Translations under genes and position numbers: made by a program | The notes under the pieces: model-generated | What the model saw: the letters and a program-made list of their open reading frames with translations, nothing else | Database searches by the model: none | Told to the model about the DNA's origin: nothing | Shown: in pieces, positions 7,785-16,189 of the stretch | Layout: the number at the start of each line of letters is the position of its first letter | Numbering within the stretch: the stretch's first letter is position 1 | NCBI GenBank assembly: GCA_007122875.1 | Contig: SKSS01000080.1 | Location: 1 to 37,241, forward strand | Length of the DNA: 37,241 nucleotides | DNA from: Salinarchaeum sp. | GTDB lineage: Archaea > Halobacteriota > Halobacteria > Halobacteriales > QS-1-68-20 | Reading direction: 5' to 3'

Positions 7785-8644
7785 ATCGACGAGTGCCGAA
7801 GGACCCGCGCGGTCGTGCTGCCGAGTAGGACGGCGGGACGGCCGGTCCGGCCACGGGTTCCCATCGCCACGAGGTCAGCGTCGATGCGTTCGCCCCGGTC
7901 GAGAATCTCCCGGAAGGGGACGCCCCGCCGAACGCTCGTCGTGTACCCGAGTCCCGCCTCCTCGGCGAGACTCGCCACCTCATCGACGGCCCGTCGGCCG
8001 GCCGCTTCTAGCGGACCGAGGAGGCTTCGCGGGGCATCCTCGTACCGCATCGGTGCCTCGTCGACGACGTAGACCGCGTGGACGGTCGCGTCGTACCGCT
8101 CCGCGACTGCGATCGCGGAGTCGGCGGCCCGTTCGGCTCCGTCGCTCCCGTCGGTCGGAACGAGCACGTCGTCGTAACTCGGAAGCTCCTCCGGGTCGTC
8201 GGGTTGTCGATCGCTGGAGCCGACCGGAACCGCGAGAACAGGGGCGGCCGACCGTCGAATGACCCGCTCTGTCGTACTTCCCAGCCGCGGACGATCCGGC
8301 CCGGATCGGCTCCTGGTCGCCATCACCACCAGTTCGATCCCCGCCTCGTCGACGTATGTCAGGATCGCCTCGTGTGCGACCCCGTCTCGATGCTCGCGAC
8401 TCGCGTCCACCCCGACCTCGGCCGCTCGGGTGGCGATCCGTTCGGTCGCGCTCCGGCCGGCCGCGTCGGTCACCGTCCGAAGCTCCCGGCGTTCGTCCCC
8501 TGAAAGCGCCTGCTCCTCGGTTGGGTCGGTGACGAAGAGCGCGTGGACCCGCCCATCATACCGATCGGCGATACCCAGCGCGTGAGCGACGGCGCGCTCG
8601 CTTCCCTCACGGGCGTCCGTCGGAAGGAGGACGTTCGAGTACAT
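7763..8644 (-). CDS. Universal stress protein, two UspA domains
   Basis: A 293-residue soluble protein built of two UspA domains (about residues 1-140 and 150-293). Each has the alpha/beta start (MYSNVLLPTDAREGSERAV and YDDVLVPTDGSDGAERAAD) and a C-terminal nucleotide-loop motif. The second loop is canonical (MGTRGRTGRPAVLLGSTTAR, G-2x-G-9x-GST). The first reads MATRSRSGPDRPRLGSTTER, with the first glycine replaced by alanine, so its ATP binding may be altered. I start at ATG 8644 because translation begins there with the family's usual first strand; the frame is open further upstream without homology. The last codons and stop are tandemly duplicated. Tandem-domain USPs are common in haloarchaea; the specific role is unknown. 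Confidence 0.88.
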   Translation of the reverse strand: MYSNVLLPTDAREGSERAVAHALGIADRYDGRVHALFVTDPTEEQALSGDERRELRTVTDAAGRSATERIATRAAEVGVDASREHRDGVAHEAILTYVDEAGIELVVMATRSRSGPDRPRLGSTTERVIRRSAAPVLAVPVGSSDRQPDDPEELPSYDDVLVPTDGSDGAERAADSAIAVAERYDATVHAVYVVDEAPMRYEDAPRSLLGPLEAAGRRAVDEVASLAEEAGLGYTTSVRRGVPFREILDRGERIDADLVAMGTRGRTGRPAVLLGSTTARVLRHSSIPVLASR

Positions 8645-8809
8645 CGCTTCGGACTCGACGTGATGGCCCTTGAAACGAATGTACGGCGACGAGAGAGTTT
8701 TTCTACCGGGGAACCGTCCAGCCGCCGTACTCGTCGTCCAGCAGCGTGAGGGGGTTCCGAGAACGGCGGACCCCACCAACCTTTTGTCCTCACCGTCGAA
8801 GCGGATGCC

Positions 8810-9883
8810 ATGGGTGGGGAACTGCTTGTCTATGGGTCGTACGGCTACACGGGATCGCTGATCGCTCGACGGGCGGTCGCCGAGGGGATGTCGCCGATTC
8901 TCGCCGGTCGGCGGGCGGAACCGGTCGAACGACAGGCGACGATGCTCGACTGTGACCACCGCGTGTTCAGCCTCGATCATCCGGCGATCGTCGAGGAGGC
9001 GATCGAGGATGCCGACGTGCTCGTGAACTGCGCCGGGCCGTTTGCGGACACCGCGAGGTCGCTCGTCGAAGCCTGTCTGCGGACCGGAACCGAGTACCTG
9101 GACATCACTGGCGAGTACCGCGTGCTGGAGTCGATCGCCGAACGGGACCGCGAGGCCGAGCGCGCCGAGATCACGCTCCTTCCCGGCGTCGGGTTCACCG
9201 TGGCGGTCACCGACTGTCTGGCCGCCCTTCTCGACGCGGAGCTATCGTCGGCGACCCACCTCGAGCTGGGGGTCGATCACGGTGGAACGGCTTCCGCGGG
9301 GACTGCGAAGTCGGGGATAGAGGGGCTACGTACCCCCGGTGCGGTCCGCGAGCAAGGGGCGATCCGCGAGGTGCCGGCCGCCTGGCGGCGACGCGAGATC
9401 GACTTCGGCGACGGACCGCGCACGGCCGTGACGATCCCGACCGGCGACGTGTCGACGGCGTACTACTCGACCGGCATTCCGAACGTCGAGACGTACGTCA
9501 CCGTTCCCGAGCGGGCCGCGTGGGCGATGGAACGAACCCGCTGGGCGACGCCGATTCTCGCTGCTGGACCCGTCCAGCGCCTGTTGAAGCGGACCGCCGA
9601 CGTGCTGGTGTCGCCCCCGTCGTCGGACGACCGCGCTGCAGGAGGGTGTCGCGTGTGGGGAGAGGTGGTTGACGACGACGGGAACGTCGCCGATGGACGG
9701 CTGCGCACGCCCGATCCGTTCGACGTGACGACGGACACCGCAGTCGAGGCCGCTCGGCGAGTGCTCGATGGCGACGTTTCACCGGGCTTCCAGACCCCGG
9801 CGTCCGCGTTCGGGCCGTCGTTCGCCCTCGAACTCGACGGTATCGAGGTGGAGGGTGCGGTAGCGTACGCAGGCGTCGAGTAG
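8810..9883 (+). CDS. Saccharopine dehydrogenase-like NAD(P)-binding oxidoreductase
   Basis: A 357-residue protein with an N-terminal Rossmann domain. Residues 5-20 read LLVYGSYGYTGSLIA, a GxxGxxG-type dinucleotide-binding loop after the first strand, followed by AGRR and, at about 70-100, DVLVNCAGPFADTARSLVEAC and GTEYLDITGE, which are hallmarks of the saccharopine dehydrogenase / trans-acting enoyl reductase superfamily. Relatives of this type act on lipids or polyketides as often as on amino acids, so the substrate should not be assigned. The start ATG lies about 28 bases after a CTTTTGT box, consistent with a leaderless mRNA. It is convergent with the TIGR00300 gene, with 31 bases between stops. 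Confidence 0.82.
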   Translation: MGGELLVYGSYGYTGSLIARRAVAEGMSPILAGRRAEPVERQATMLDCDHRVFSLDHPAIVEEAIEDADVLVNCAGPFADTARSLVEACLRTGTEYLDITGEYRVLESIAERDREAERAEITLLPGVGFTVAVTDCLAALLDAELSSATHLELGVDHGGTASAGTAKSGIEGLRTPGAVREQGAIREVPAAWRRREIDFGDGPRTAVTIPTGDVSTAYYSTGIPNVETYVTVPERAAWAMERTRWATPILAAGPVQRLLKRTADVLVSPPSSDDRAAGGCRVWGEVVDDDGNVADGRLRTPDPFDVTTDTAVEAARRVLDGDVSPGFQTPASAFGPSFALELDGIEVEGAVAYAGVE

Positions 9884-9914
9884 CTGTGCGATTCGATGCG
9901 GACGCAGGTGTCGA

Positions 9915-11174
9915 TCAGTCGGGGCGTTCGTCGGCCGTCTCCGAGTCGCGGTCGAGCAACTCGTCGGCGAGCATCGGAAGGAACGTCCCGATGTCGGTGA
10001 CCATCCCGATCGCCTGTGCACTGCCCCGGTCGAGCAACTGCGTGACGGTGGCCGGGTTGATGTCGACGCAGACGGTCTTCGTCGTCGAGGGAAGGCAGTT
10101 CCCGACGGCGACCGAGTGGAGAAGCGTCGAGAGCATGAGGACGATGTCGGCCTCCTGGGCCTGTGTTCGGATGGCGGCCTGTGCCTCGACGGCGTCGGTG
10201 ATCGTATCGGGGAGCGGCCCGTCGTCCCGGATCGAACCTGCGAGCACGTACGGGATGTCGTTCCGCACGCACTCGTACATCACGCCACCATCGACGATCC
10301 CTGCTTCGATGGCCTCCTCGATGCCGCCAGCGCGGACGATCTCGCTGATCGTGTAGATGTGGTGTTTGTGGCCCTTTCGAGGGTGTTCGAGCGATTCGGT
10401 GTCCACGCCGAGCGACGTTCCGTAGAGGTCGCGTTCGAGGTCGTGGACCGCGAATCCGTTCCCGGCGCTGATCGCGTCGACGTAGCCCGCCCGGACGAGG
10501 TCGGCGAGCGCGTTTCGCCCGCCCGCGTGGACGATGGCCGGCCCACAGACGACGAGGGCGGTTCCGTCGGCGTCCCGAACCGCCCGCAACTCGTCCGCAA
10601 TCTCCGCGATGAGCGAGGCGGAGGGTCGCTCGCTGGAGACGCCACCCTGCATGAACCCGAACGCGCTGTCGGCATCCCTGGGCCGCTCCGGCGGTTCGAC
10701 GCGGATTCCCGTCTCGCCCGTGACGACGAGGTCGCCTTCCTCGATGGCGTTGAGGACCTTCGTTCGAACCCGAGGTTCCGAATCCGCACGCTCGACGACG
10801 AGCGCACAGTCCATCTCGGCGTCCTCGACGCTGATCCACTCGCCGTCGAGACGAACGAACGTCGGGTGATTCGTCGTCGAGTAGAAGTTCAGCGGGACGA
10901 CACCGTCCTCGGGCGCGGGTTCGACCGTCGCGTCTCGTGGATCGGCGACCGTCGCGCCGTTCTGATTGAGTTCGTGGACGATCGCCCGGAGGTCGGCCTC
11001 CGAGTCGGCCGTCACGGCCATTCGACAGTACGACTCCTCGTGTTTGTGACGGCCGACCTCGAACTGCTCGACGTCGAACTCGCCACCCATGTCCATGACG
11101 ATCCCGAAACACCGGCCCATCATCCCGGAATCGATGATGTGGCCCTCCAGTTCGACCGTCCGCATCACTACCAT
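9915..11174 (-). CDS. TIGR00300 / LOR-SDH family protein, archaeal ornithine cyclodeaminase type
   Basis: A 419-residue protein matching the TIGR00300 family. It begins MVVMRTVELEGHIIDSGMMG, a conserved N-terminus of the LOR/SDH domain, and continues with a Rossmann-like second half (LVVCGPAIVHAGGRNALADL, AGNGFAVHDLERDLYGTSLG, VDGGVMYECVRNDIPYVLAGSI, VCVDINPATVTQL). A methanogen member of this family is described as an ornithine cyclodeaminase (ornithine to proline plus ammonia), so a role in proline or ornithine metabolism is the best guess, by homology only. I chose ATG 11174 over the much longer open frame because it matches the family start. It is divergent from a ThDP enzyme across a 118-base promoter region. 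Confidence 0.8.
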   Translation of the reverse strand: MVVMRTVELEGHIIDSGMMGRCFGIVMDMGGEFDVEQFEVGRHKHEESYCRMAVTADSEADLRAIVHELNQNGATVADPRDATVEPAPEDGVVPLNFYSTTNHPTFVRLDGEWISVEDAEMDCALVVERADSEPRVRTKVLNAIEEGDLVVTGETGIRVEPPERPRDADSAFGFMQGGVSSERPSASLIAEIADELRAVRDADGTALVVCGPAIVHAGGRNALADLVRAGYVDAISAGNGFAVHDLERDLYGTSLGVDTESLEHPRKGHKHHIYTISEIVRAGGIEEAIEAGIVDGGVMYECVRNDIPYVLAGSIRDDGPLPDTITDAVEAQAAIRTQAQEADIVLMLSTLLHSVAVGNCLPSTTKTVCVDINPATVTQLLDRGSAQAIGMVTDIGTFLPMLADELLDRDSETADERPD

Positions 11175-11292
11175 GGGGAGCCCTTGGTCGCTCGGGTACG
11201 TCAATGTGTCCGCACCGGGAAGGGAGCACGGGCCGGCTCTCGACTGGCCGATCGGTGCCTTTACCCTCCCTCCACCTGTTGCCTGCGACCAC

Positions 11293-12963
11293 ATGCCAAA
11301 CGGAGCCGAGCGATTGCTCGAAACGCTCGACGCCCACGGAGTCGAGTACGTCTTCGGCGTCTGTGGCGACACGAGCGTCGGGTTCTATCGTGCCTTCGAG
11401 CGAACGGACGCGGACATCGAACACGTCCTCGCACGGGACGAGCGGAGCGCGTCGTACATGGCCGACGCGTACGCCCGGTTCTCCGGGAAACCCGGCGTCA
11501 CGGAGGGACCGAGCGGCGGCGGCGCGACGTATCTCCTGCCGGGGCTTGCGGAGGCCGACGACTCCTGCGTTCCCGTCGTCGGCTTGAACACGACGGTCCC
11601 GGTCGCGTATCGCAACCGGGGGGTACTCACGGAGTTAGATCAGGCCAGTCTGCTCGACGGCGTGACGAAGTGGAACGCCTCGGTCGATCACCCGGAGGCG
11701 ATCCCTCGGATGGTCAGGCGCGCGTTTCAGGAGGCGACCAGCGGTCGACCGGGAGCGACCCATCTCTCGCTCCCGATGGACGTTCTCGATGGCGTGTGTG
11801 ATTCCGACGCATACGCCAACCCGGACGCAATCCGGTATCCGGCGTACCGGTCCCTCCCCGACGACGACAGAATCGACCGCGCCGCGGAAGTGATCGAAGG
11901 GAGCGAGCGACCCCTGATCGTCGCCGGCGGTGGCGTCCACTCCTCGCGGGCGTGGGAGGAGCTTCGAGCGTTCGCCGAACAGGTCGGTGTTCCCGTCGCA
12001 CAGACGCTCTCCTCGGTTGGATGCGTCGGCGACAGCCCATATTCGATCGGCGTCGTCGGCGAGAACGGATCCCGGGCGTACGCCAACGAGATGTTGGCTG
12101 AGGCCGACACCCTCCTGCTGTTCGGGACGGCCGTCGAGAGCGTCTGGACCGAAAAGTGGAGCCGGCCCGCCGACGGCGAGAAGCGGATCGTCCACGCCGA
12201 CGTTCACGCCGAGTCAATCGGCAAAAACTATCGCACTGAAGTCGCCCTTCCCGGCGACCTCCGGGCGATTCTCGACCGGCTGCTCGACGCCGTTGGACCG
12301 GACGAGAAGTGGGATGCGGACGCTATCGCCGCCCGACACGCGGAGTGGGTCGCCCCGTACGAGGAGCGCTTCGACGCCGACGAGTTCCCGCTCCGTCCGG
12401 AACGGCTGGTCGCCGGCGCGAACGAGGTGTTCAACGACGATGCGATCATCGTGTCCGATCCGGGGACGACGGTCCCGTACTTCGCCTCGCTGTACGAGTT
12501 CGTGCCGCCCGGACGGCACTGGGTCACCCCCCGAGCGCACGGTGCGCTCGGGTACGGTATCCCGGGTGTCGTCGGCGCACACTATGCACGGCCCGAGTCG
12601 CAGGTGATCGGACTCACCGGCGACGGCGGAGCCGGAATGTCGCTCGGCGAACTCGAAACCCTCGGACGGCTCGACGTTCCCGTGACCATCATCGTCGTGA
12701 ACAACGGCTCGTTCTCGTGGATCGAGGCCGGGCAGCGCAACTACGACGACTTCTCGTTCGCCGTCGACTTCGACGGGGTCGACTACGCGGGCGTGGCCGA
12801 GGAGATGGGAGTCTCCGGCCACCGAGTCCGAAACGCCGACGAGTACGAGGAGATCCTCGCCGAGGCCGTCGAACACGACGGACCGTCGCTCGTCGACCTC
12901 CCGACGAAGCCGCTTCCCGAGACCGAGGACGTGCCGGTCGACTGGCTCGAACCCGACGAGTGA
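11293..12963 (+). CDS. Thiamine diphosphate-dependent enzyme (acetolactate synthase-like)
   Basis: A 556-residue ThDP enzyme with the three usual domains. The PYR domain (1-170) holds the catalytic glutamate E50 in ARDERSASYMADAYAR; the central domain (about 195-320) has PLIVAGGGVHSSRAWEEL; the PP domain (about 380-540) has the ThDP motif GDGGAGMSLGE ending in VVNNGSF (GDG near residue 442, NN near 470). The fold matches acetolactate synthase, benzoylformate decarboxylase and related decarboxylases or ligases, and no specificity motif lets me choose. The start ATG sits about 30 bases after CTTTACC, consistent with a leaderless mRNA. It is divergent from the TIGR00300 enzyme, so the two may share control. 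No small regulatory subunit gene is adjacent, which argues against a classic IlvBN pair. Confidence 0.85.
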   Translation: MPNGAERLLETLDAHGVEYVFGVCGDTSVGFYRAFERTDADIEHVLARDERSASYMADAYARFSGKPGVTEGPSGGGATYLLPGLAEADDSCVPVVGLNTTVPVAYRNRGVLTELDQASLLDGVTKWNASVDHPEAIPRMVRRAFQEATSGRPGATHLSLPMDVLDGVCDSDAYANPDAIRYPAYRSLPDDDRIDRAAEVIEGSERPLIVAGGGVHSSRAWEELRAFAEQVGVPVAQTLSSVGCVGDSPYSIGVVGENGSRAYANEMLAEADTLLLFGTAVESVWTEKWSRPADGEKRIVHADVHAESIGKNYRTEVALPGDLRAILDRLLDAVGPDEKWDADAIAARHAEWVAPYEERFDADEFPLRPERLVAGANEVFNDDAIIVSDPGTTVPYFASLYEFVPPGRHWVTPRAHGALGYGIPGVVGAHYARPESQVIGLTGDGGAGMSLGELETLGRLDVPVTIIVVNNGSFSWIEAGQRNYDDFSFAVDFDGVDYAGVAEEMGVSGHRVRNADEYEEILAEAVEHDGPSLVDLPTKPLPETEDVPVDWLEPDE

Positions 12964-13035
12964 GGCTCCTCCCAATCGCTCGTCGGTGTGCGTGCACAGG
13001 CTACCCACACCGGCGCAGAGTGGACGAACAGGGAC

Positions 13036-13169
13036 CATGAGGGTTGACGAGCAGTACACACATTCATGAGGGTTGACGAGCAGTACACACATTCATGAGG
13101 GTTGACGAGCAGTACACACATTCATGAGGGTTGACGAGCAGTACACACATTCATGAGGGTTGACGAGCA
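13036..13169. repeat. 29-bp perfect tandem repeat, 4 full copies plus an 18-base partial copy
   Basis: Full units start at 13036, 13065, 13094 and 13123; a partial unit runs 13152-13169. Copies are identical. Each begins CATGAGGGTTGACGAGCAGT. Read on the plus strand, each ATG (13037, 13066, 13095, 13124) opens a 10-codon ORF (MRVDEQYTHS) whose TGA overlaps the next ATG as ATGA. There are no spacers, so it is not a CRISPR array. The array ends 11 bases before the start of the membrane protein gene at 13181. Confidence 0.97.
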
Positions 13170-13180
13170 ATCCCAATGTA

Positions 13181-13450
13181 ATGAGTCGCTGGTTACGTAT
13201 CGGCGGTGGGATCGTCCTCGTTCTGGCACTCCTGTGGCTCGCCTGGACGATTCTCGGGATGATCCTCAGCTTCGTCTCCTGGCTGGTGAGCACGATCGTC
13301 ACGATCCTCGTGGTGCTCGTCCTCCTGTTGCTCGCGTACCTCTTGCTCTCGAAGCTCCTCGGCGGTAGCGGTGGCTCGGGAGGGTCGAGGTCGCAATCCC
13401 GGTCTCAGTCGACATCCCGCACACGCGAACGGGAGAAGATCCTCGAGTAG
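13181..13450 (+). CDS. Small haloarchaeal membrane protein, function unknown
   Basis: An 89-residue protein. After a short basic N-terminus (MSRWLRIGG) it has two hydrophobic stretches: residues about 10-31 (IVLVLALLWLAWTILGMILS) and about 37-60 (VSTIVTILVVLVLLLLAYLL). The C-terminal tail is glycine/serine-rich and then charged (GGSGGSGGSRSQSRSQ, ending REREKILE). I do not recognise a named family. The start ATG 13181 gives the cleanest N-terminus; an in-frame TTG at 13160 inside the last repeat is possible. No clear ribosome binding site is seen, and upstream sequence is the 29-bp repeat array, which must form its 5' region or promoter. Convergent with the hypothetical gene at 13451, with the stops adjacent. 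Confidence 0.75.
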   Translation: MSRWLRIGGGIVLVLALLWLAWTILGMILSFVSWLVSTIVTILVVLVLLLLAYLLLSKLLGGSGGSGGSRSQSRSQSTSRTREREKILE

Positions 13451-14011
13451 TCAGCCGTCCCGAGTTCCGTCGTAAAGCGTCCTGAACGTCCCGTCAACGT
13501 AGACGTAGATCGAGTCACCGTGATACAGTCGCCGAAGCTCGAACGTCGTCGGCACGGTCCATCCGTGCTCCGTTCGGATCTCGAATCCGTTCTCGCTCCA
13601 CCGATGTTGGAACGTATTCTTGTCGAACTCCTCGGCGATCACGACGTAGTCGCGGATCGCCTTCACCCGAGCGGTGATGGTTCCGTCGGGATCCTCGTGG
13701 TTCTCGCGTCTCACCAGTGACGACAAGCCCCGATCGCGTGTCCTGACGGCACCGAACTCGATCTTGGTATCTCCTGCGTCGGGGAGGTCGTCTAGTTTCG
13801 CTTTCAGCGCGTCTCCACCCCGCACCTGACCGAACACGGTACCCCTTGGGAAGATGAGCGCGATCTCTCCGCCGTCCGTGCGTATCCGCCGGCGGTCGCC
13901 GACATCAGCAGCCGAATCGACTCCCGAGTTGGAGCCCGCACACCACCTCCGGCCGATACGACCACCACCGGAATCCGATTCCCGACCGGAATGACGCTCT
14001 GAATCGGTCAC
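13451..14011 (-). CDS. Hypothetical protein
   Basis: About 186 residues from GTG 14011, which is preceded by GAGGAG at 8-base spacing. The N-terminal 45 residues are low-complexity, Arg/Gly/Ser-rich and may be disordered. The folded-looking part starts near EIALIFPRGTVFGQVRGG and continues to the C-terminus with alternating hydrophobic and polar strands (DYVVIAEEFDKNTFQHRW, GDSIYVYVDGTFRTLYDG), suggesting a small mostly-beta domain. I do not recognise the family. A later start at one of the in-frame GTG codons near TVFGQV is possible. There are no signal peptide or membrane segments. The position just downstream of a 44-codon ORF and divergent from the methyltransferase is the only context. 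Confidence 0.55.
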   Translation of the reverse strand: MTDSERHSGRESDSGGGRIGRRWCAGSNSGVDSAADVGDRRRIRTDGGEIALIFPRGTVFGQVRGGDALKAKLDDLPDAGDTKIEFGAVRTRDRGLSSLVRRENHEDPDGTITARVKAIRDYVVIAEEFDKNTFQHRWSENGFEIRTEHGWTVPTTFELRRLYHGDSIYVYVDGTFRTLYDGTRDG

Positions 14012-14013
14012 GA

Positions 14014-14148
14014 TCACCACTCCTCGGTCGCCCGCAGTAAACCCATCGCTCGGATCGATTCGACCGTCGACGACCTCTCGCCGATGCGACCGTCGACGAC
14101 CGCTTGTACCCCAAACGTTACCGTCCCACCGCCGATATCGGCCACCAT
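14014..14148 (-). CDS. Possible 44-residue small ORF, unrecognised
   Basis: ATG at 14148 to TGA at 14016-14014 gives MVADIGGGTVTFGVQAVVDG and a further 24 residues. Its stop lies 2 bases before the GTG of the next minus-strand gene, an operon-like spacing, and its ATG overlaps the methyltransferase ATG on the opposite strand within CATG. The composition is less arginine-rich than typical antisense shadows here, but there is no homology I recognise. It could equally be the divergent promoter region. Confidence 0.25.
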   Translation of the reverse strand: MVADIGGGTVTFGVQAVVDGRIGERSSTVESIRAMGLLRATEEW

Positions 14149-14752
14149 GACGACCTGGGACGATCGGTTTCGGGAGGGGAGATATCCGCGGAACCCCGAC
14201 CCGCCAGCGATCCTGCAACGGCTCGTTGGGACGTTTCCCGACGGACGCGCGCTCGACATCGCGACCGGCACCGGCCGGTGTTCGGTCTTCCTCGCCGAGT
14301 GCGGCTACGAAGTCGATGCGATTGACCGCTCACGAGAGGGGTTGAACATCGCCCGCGAGAACGCCGACGAGCGGGGCGTCGACGTGAACTGGATCCACGC
14401 CGACGCCCTCCGGTTTCCGTATCCCGAGTCGACCTACGACGTGATCACCGCCCGGTCGTTTCGGATTTACGACCGCCTCACCGACGTGAAGGAAGCGCTG
14501 GCTCCTGGCGGCGTCCTCTTTTATCAGGACCACATGCGAACGTCGGAGGGCGTAGACTACGGTCCGCCCGAACGGCGACGCGTCGGAGCGAACGACCTGC
14601 TCCATGCCTGCCTCGACCTCACCGTCCTCCACTATCGGGAGTTCAGAACGGGGGAGGGGAGCCATCGGGGAGCGTACGCCCAGATCGTCGCCAGGAAGTC
14701 GGACGGGGCCACACAGCCCCATCCTCACCGGGAGACGTTCGAGGGACCCTGA
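14147..14752 (+). CDS. Class I SAM-dependent methyltransferase
   Basis: A 201-residue protein with the Rossmann methyltransferase core. Motif I is ALDIATGTGRCSVFLAECGY (residues about 35-55); an acidic end of strand 2 follows (VDAIDRS); motif II-like NWIHADALRFPYPESTYDVI (about 83-102) and ALAPGGVLFYQDH (about 122-134) complete the fold. The N-terminus (TTWDDRFREGRYPRNPDPP) is the tellurite-resistance/TehB-like type of start seen in many small-molecule methyltransferases. The substrate is not identifiable. Start ATG 14147; an AAACGTTACC stretch lies 26-35 bases upstream and could serve as the promoter. It is convergent with the aminotransferase gene, with a 12-base gap. Confidence 0.85.
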   Translation: MTTWDDRFREGRYPRNPDPPAILQRLVGTFPDGRALDIATGTGRCSVFLAECGYEVDAIDRSREGLNIARENADERGVDVNWIHADALRFPYPESTYDVITARSFRIYDRLTDVKEALAPGGVLFYQDHMRTSEGVDYGPPERRRVGANDLLHACLDLTVLHYREFRTGEGSHRGAYAQIVARKSDGATQPHPHRETFEGP

Positions 14753-14764
14753 TCGATCGCCGGG

Positions 14765-15940
14765 TCACTCACGTTCGTCTCGGACCATCGCCTCGATTCG
14801 GTCGAACCCGAGTTCGAGGCGGTCGAGACTGTTCGCGAAGCTCAACCGAAGGTGGCCTTCTCCCCCGGCTCCGAACCCCTCTCCGGGAACGGTCACGACG
14901 CCGTACTCCCGACAGAGGCGCTTAGCGACGTCGAAGCTCGATCCGTCGAACGCGCTCACGTCCACGAATGCGTAGAAGCCCCCTTCGGGGTCCGGACACG
15001 AGAGCGTCGGAATCTCGGCCACCCGATCGCGGACGTAATCACGGCGTTCCTCGAACGCGCGGTACATCTCCTTGGCGGCGTCCTGCGGTCCCACGAGCGC
15101 CTCGACGGCGGCGTGCTGGGAGACGCTCGACGGACAGGTCGACGTTCCGGGATGAAGCTTCATCGCGCCGTTCACCACCGACTCCGGGCCGGCGAGCCAG
15201 CCGAGCCGCCACCCGGTCATGGCGTACTGCTTCGAGCAGGCGTTGACGTGAACGACGTTGTTCGCGTCGAGGTCGGCCGCGAGGCTCCGTCCGTCGCCGT
15301 CGAAGGCCAGGCTCGCGTACACTTCGTCGAGAATCACGTAGGCGTCGTGCTTGGCGGCAGCCTCGACGACCGCCGCCACCGGCTCCGGATCGTACACCTG
15401 GCTCGTCGGGTTCGATGGCGAATTGAGTATCACGCAGGCGGTTCGATCGCCGATTGCGTCGATCACCCGATCGACATCGAGGGCAAAGTCGTCCGTCGCG
15501 GAGTGGGGAATCTCGACTGGCGTCGCGTCAGTGAGTTTGATCTGCATCCGGTACTGTGGCCACGCGGGTGTCGGGACGACGACTTCCTCACCACGTCCGG
15601 CGACCGACAACAACGCGAGCAGGAGTGCTTCCGTCCCACCAGCGGTCGCCACTACGTCCTCGGGATCGATGGCGAGGTCGTGATCCCGCGCGGACTTCTC
15701 GGCGATCGCCTCTCTGAGGGCGGGAATGCCGGCGTTCGAGGTGTAGTGGGTGCCTCCACGATGGGCCGCCTCCATCGCGGCGTCGATGATGTGCTCGGGC
15801 GTGTCGAAGTCGGGTTCGCCGATCTCCAGCCGGACGAGGTCACCGCCCTGCTCCTCGGCGAGGTTGTACATCGTTCGAATGGGCGTCGGCTCGATGCTGG
15901 TCACACGCTCGGAGAGCGATGGCGACTCGCTGGCGGTCAT
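14765..15940 (-). CDS. PLP-dependent class I aminotransferase
   Basis: A 391-residue fold-type I aminotransferase. Visible active-site residues are Y130 in PAWPQYRM, N177 in [13 protein letters not shown]205 in [12 protein letters not shown], the PLP-binding lysine K237 in [15 protein letters not shown], and the carboxylate-binding arginine in [10 protein letters not shown] near the C-terminus. The family transfers amino groups between an amino acid and a 2-oxoacid in the cytoplasm; aspartate- or aromatic-type specificity cannot be read from the sequence. ATG 15940 is about 26-30 bases after TTTTAATA, a strong box for leaderless transcription. The next gene upstream, on the other strand, is the AddB-like gene about 250 bases away, at the edge of the lower-GC block. 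Confidence 0.9.
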   Translation of the reverse strand: MTASESPSLSERVTSIEPTPIRTMYNLAEEQGGDLVRLEIGEPDFDTPEHIIDAAMEAAHRGGTHYTSNAGIPALREAIAEKSARDHDLAIDPEDVVATAGGTEALLLALLSVAGRGEEVVVPTPAWPQYRMQIKLTDATPVEIPHSATDDFALDVDRVIDAIGDRTACVILNSPSNPTSQVYDPEPVAAVVEAAAKHDAYVILDEVYASLAFDGDGRSLAADLDANNVVHVNACSKQYAMTGWRLGWLAGPESVVNGAMKLHPGTSTCPSSVSQHAAVEALVGPQDAAKEMYRAFEERRDYVRDRVAEIPTLSCPDPEGGFYAFVDVSAFDGSSFDVAKRLCREYGVVTVPGEGFGAGGEGHLRLSFANSLDRLELGFDRIEAMVRDERE

Positions 15941-15962
15941 ACCAAACCTCTACGGAGGACTC

Positions 15963-15970
15963 TATTAAAA
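15963..15970 (-). promoter_or_regulatory. TATA box for the aminotransferase
   Basis: On the minus strand TTTTAATA lies 23-30 bases before the ATG at 15940, the standard spacing for a leaderless haloarchaeal gene. The remaining 15971-16150 holds nothing I recognise. Confidence 0.65.
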
Positions 15971-16189
15971 CGTATGTGTAGATTGTTGGACACGGTTCAA
16001 TTCCTCTGGAGAGACAGGGAACAAAAATCTGTTCACCCGACACCGGAATGTGGGGGAGACACACCGGTCGCTCAGTCGGAGTCGAATGCTCTCGGAACGA
16101 GGAGTGCTCTTTTCAGCGGTACAGTTGTCCCAAACTGAGTTTCCTGACTGTTGAGTTATCTTCAAGTCGATAGGGTCAGTGTTGCAAAC

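Noticed and set aside
9463-11424. A 653-codon minus-strand open frame over the reductase and TIGR00300 genes
   Set aside because: It reads as Arg/Gly/Pro-rich shadow sequence; the conserved TIGR00300 protein lies in another frame across most of it.
10116-11801. A 561-codon plus-strand open frame overlapping two enzyme genes
   Set aside because: It lies opposite the conserved TIGR00300 frame and out of frame with the ThDP enzyme; no recognisable domain.
13036-13169. CRISPR array reading of the 29-bp repeat
   Set aside because: The unit length is in the CRISPR range, but copies are directly adjacent with no spacers and no cas genes are in the window.
16083-16100. A second copy of the tRNA 3' end left of the AddAB-like operon (GAATGCTCTCGG)
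   Set aside because: Only about 9-10 bases resemble the GAATGCTCCGG at 21718; too short to claim as an attachment site.
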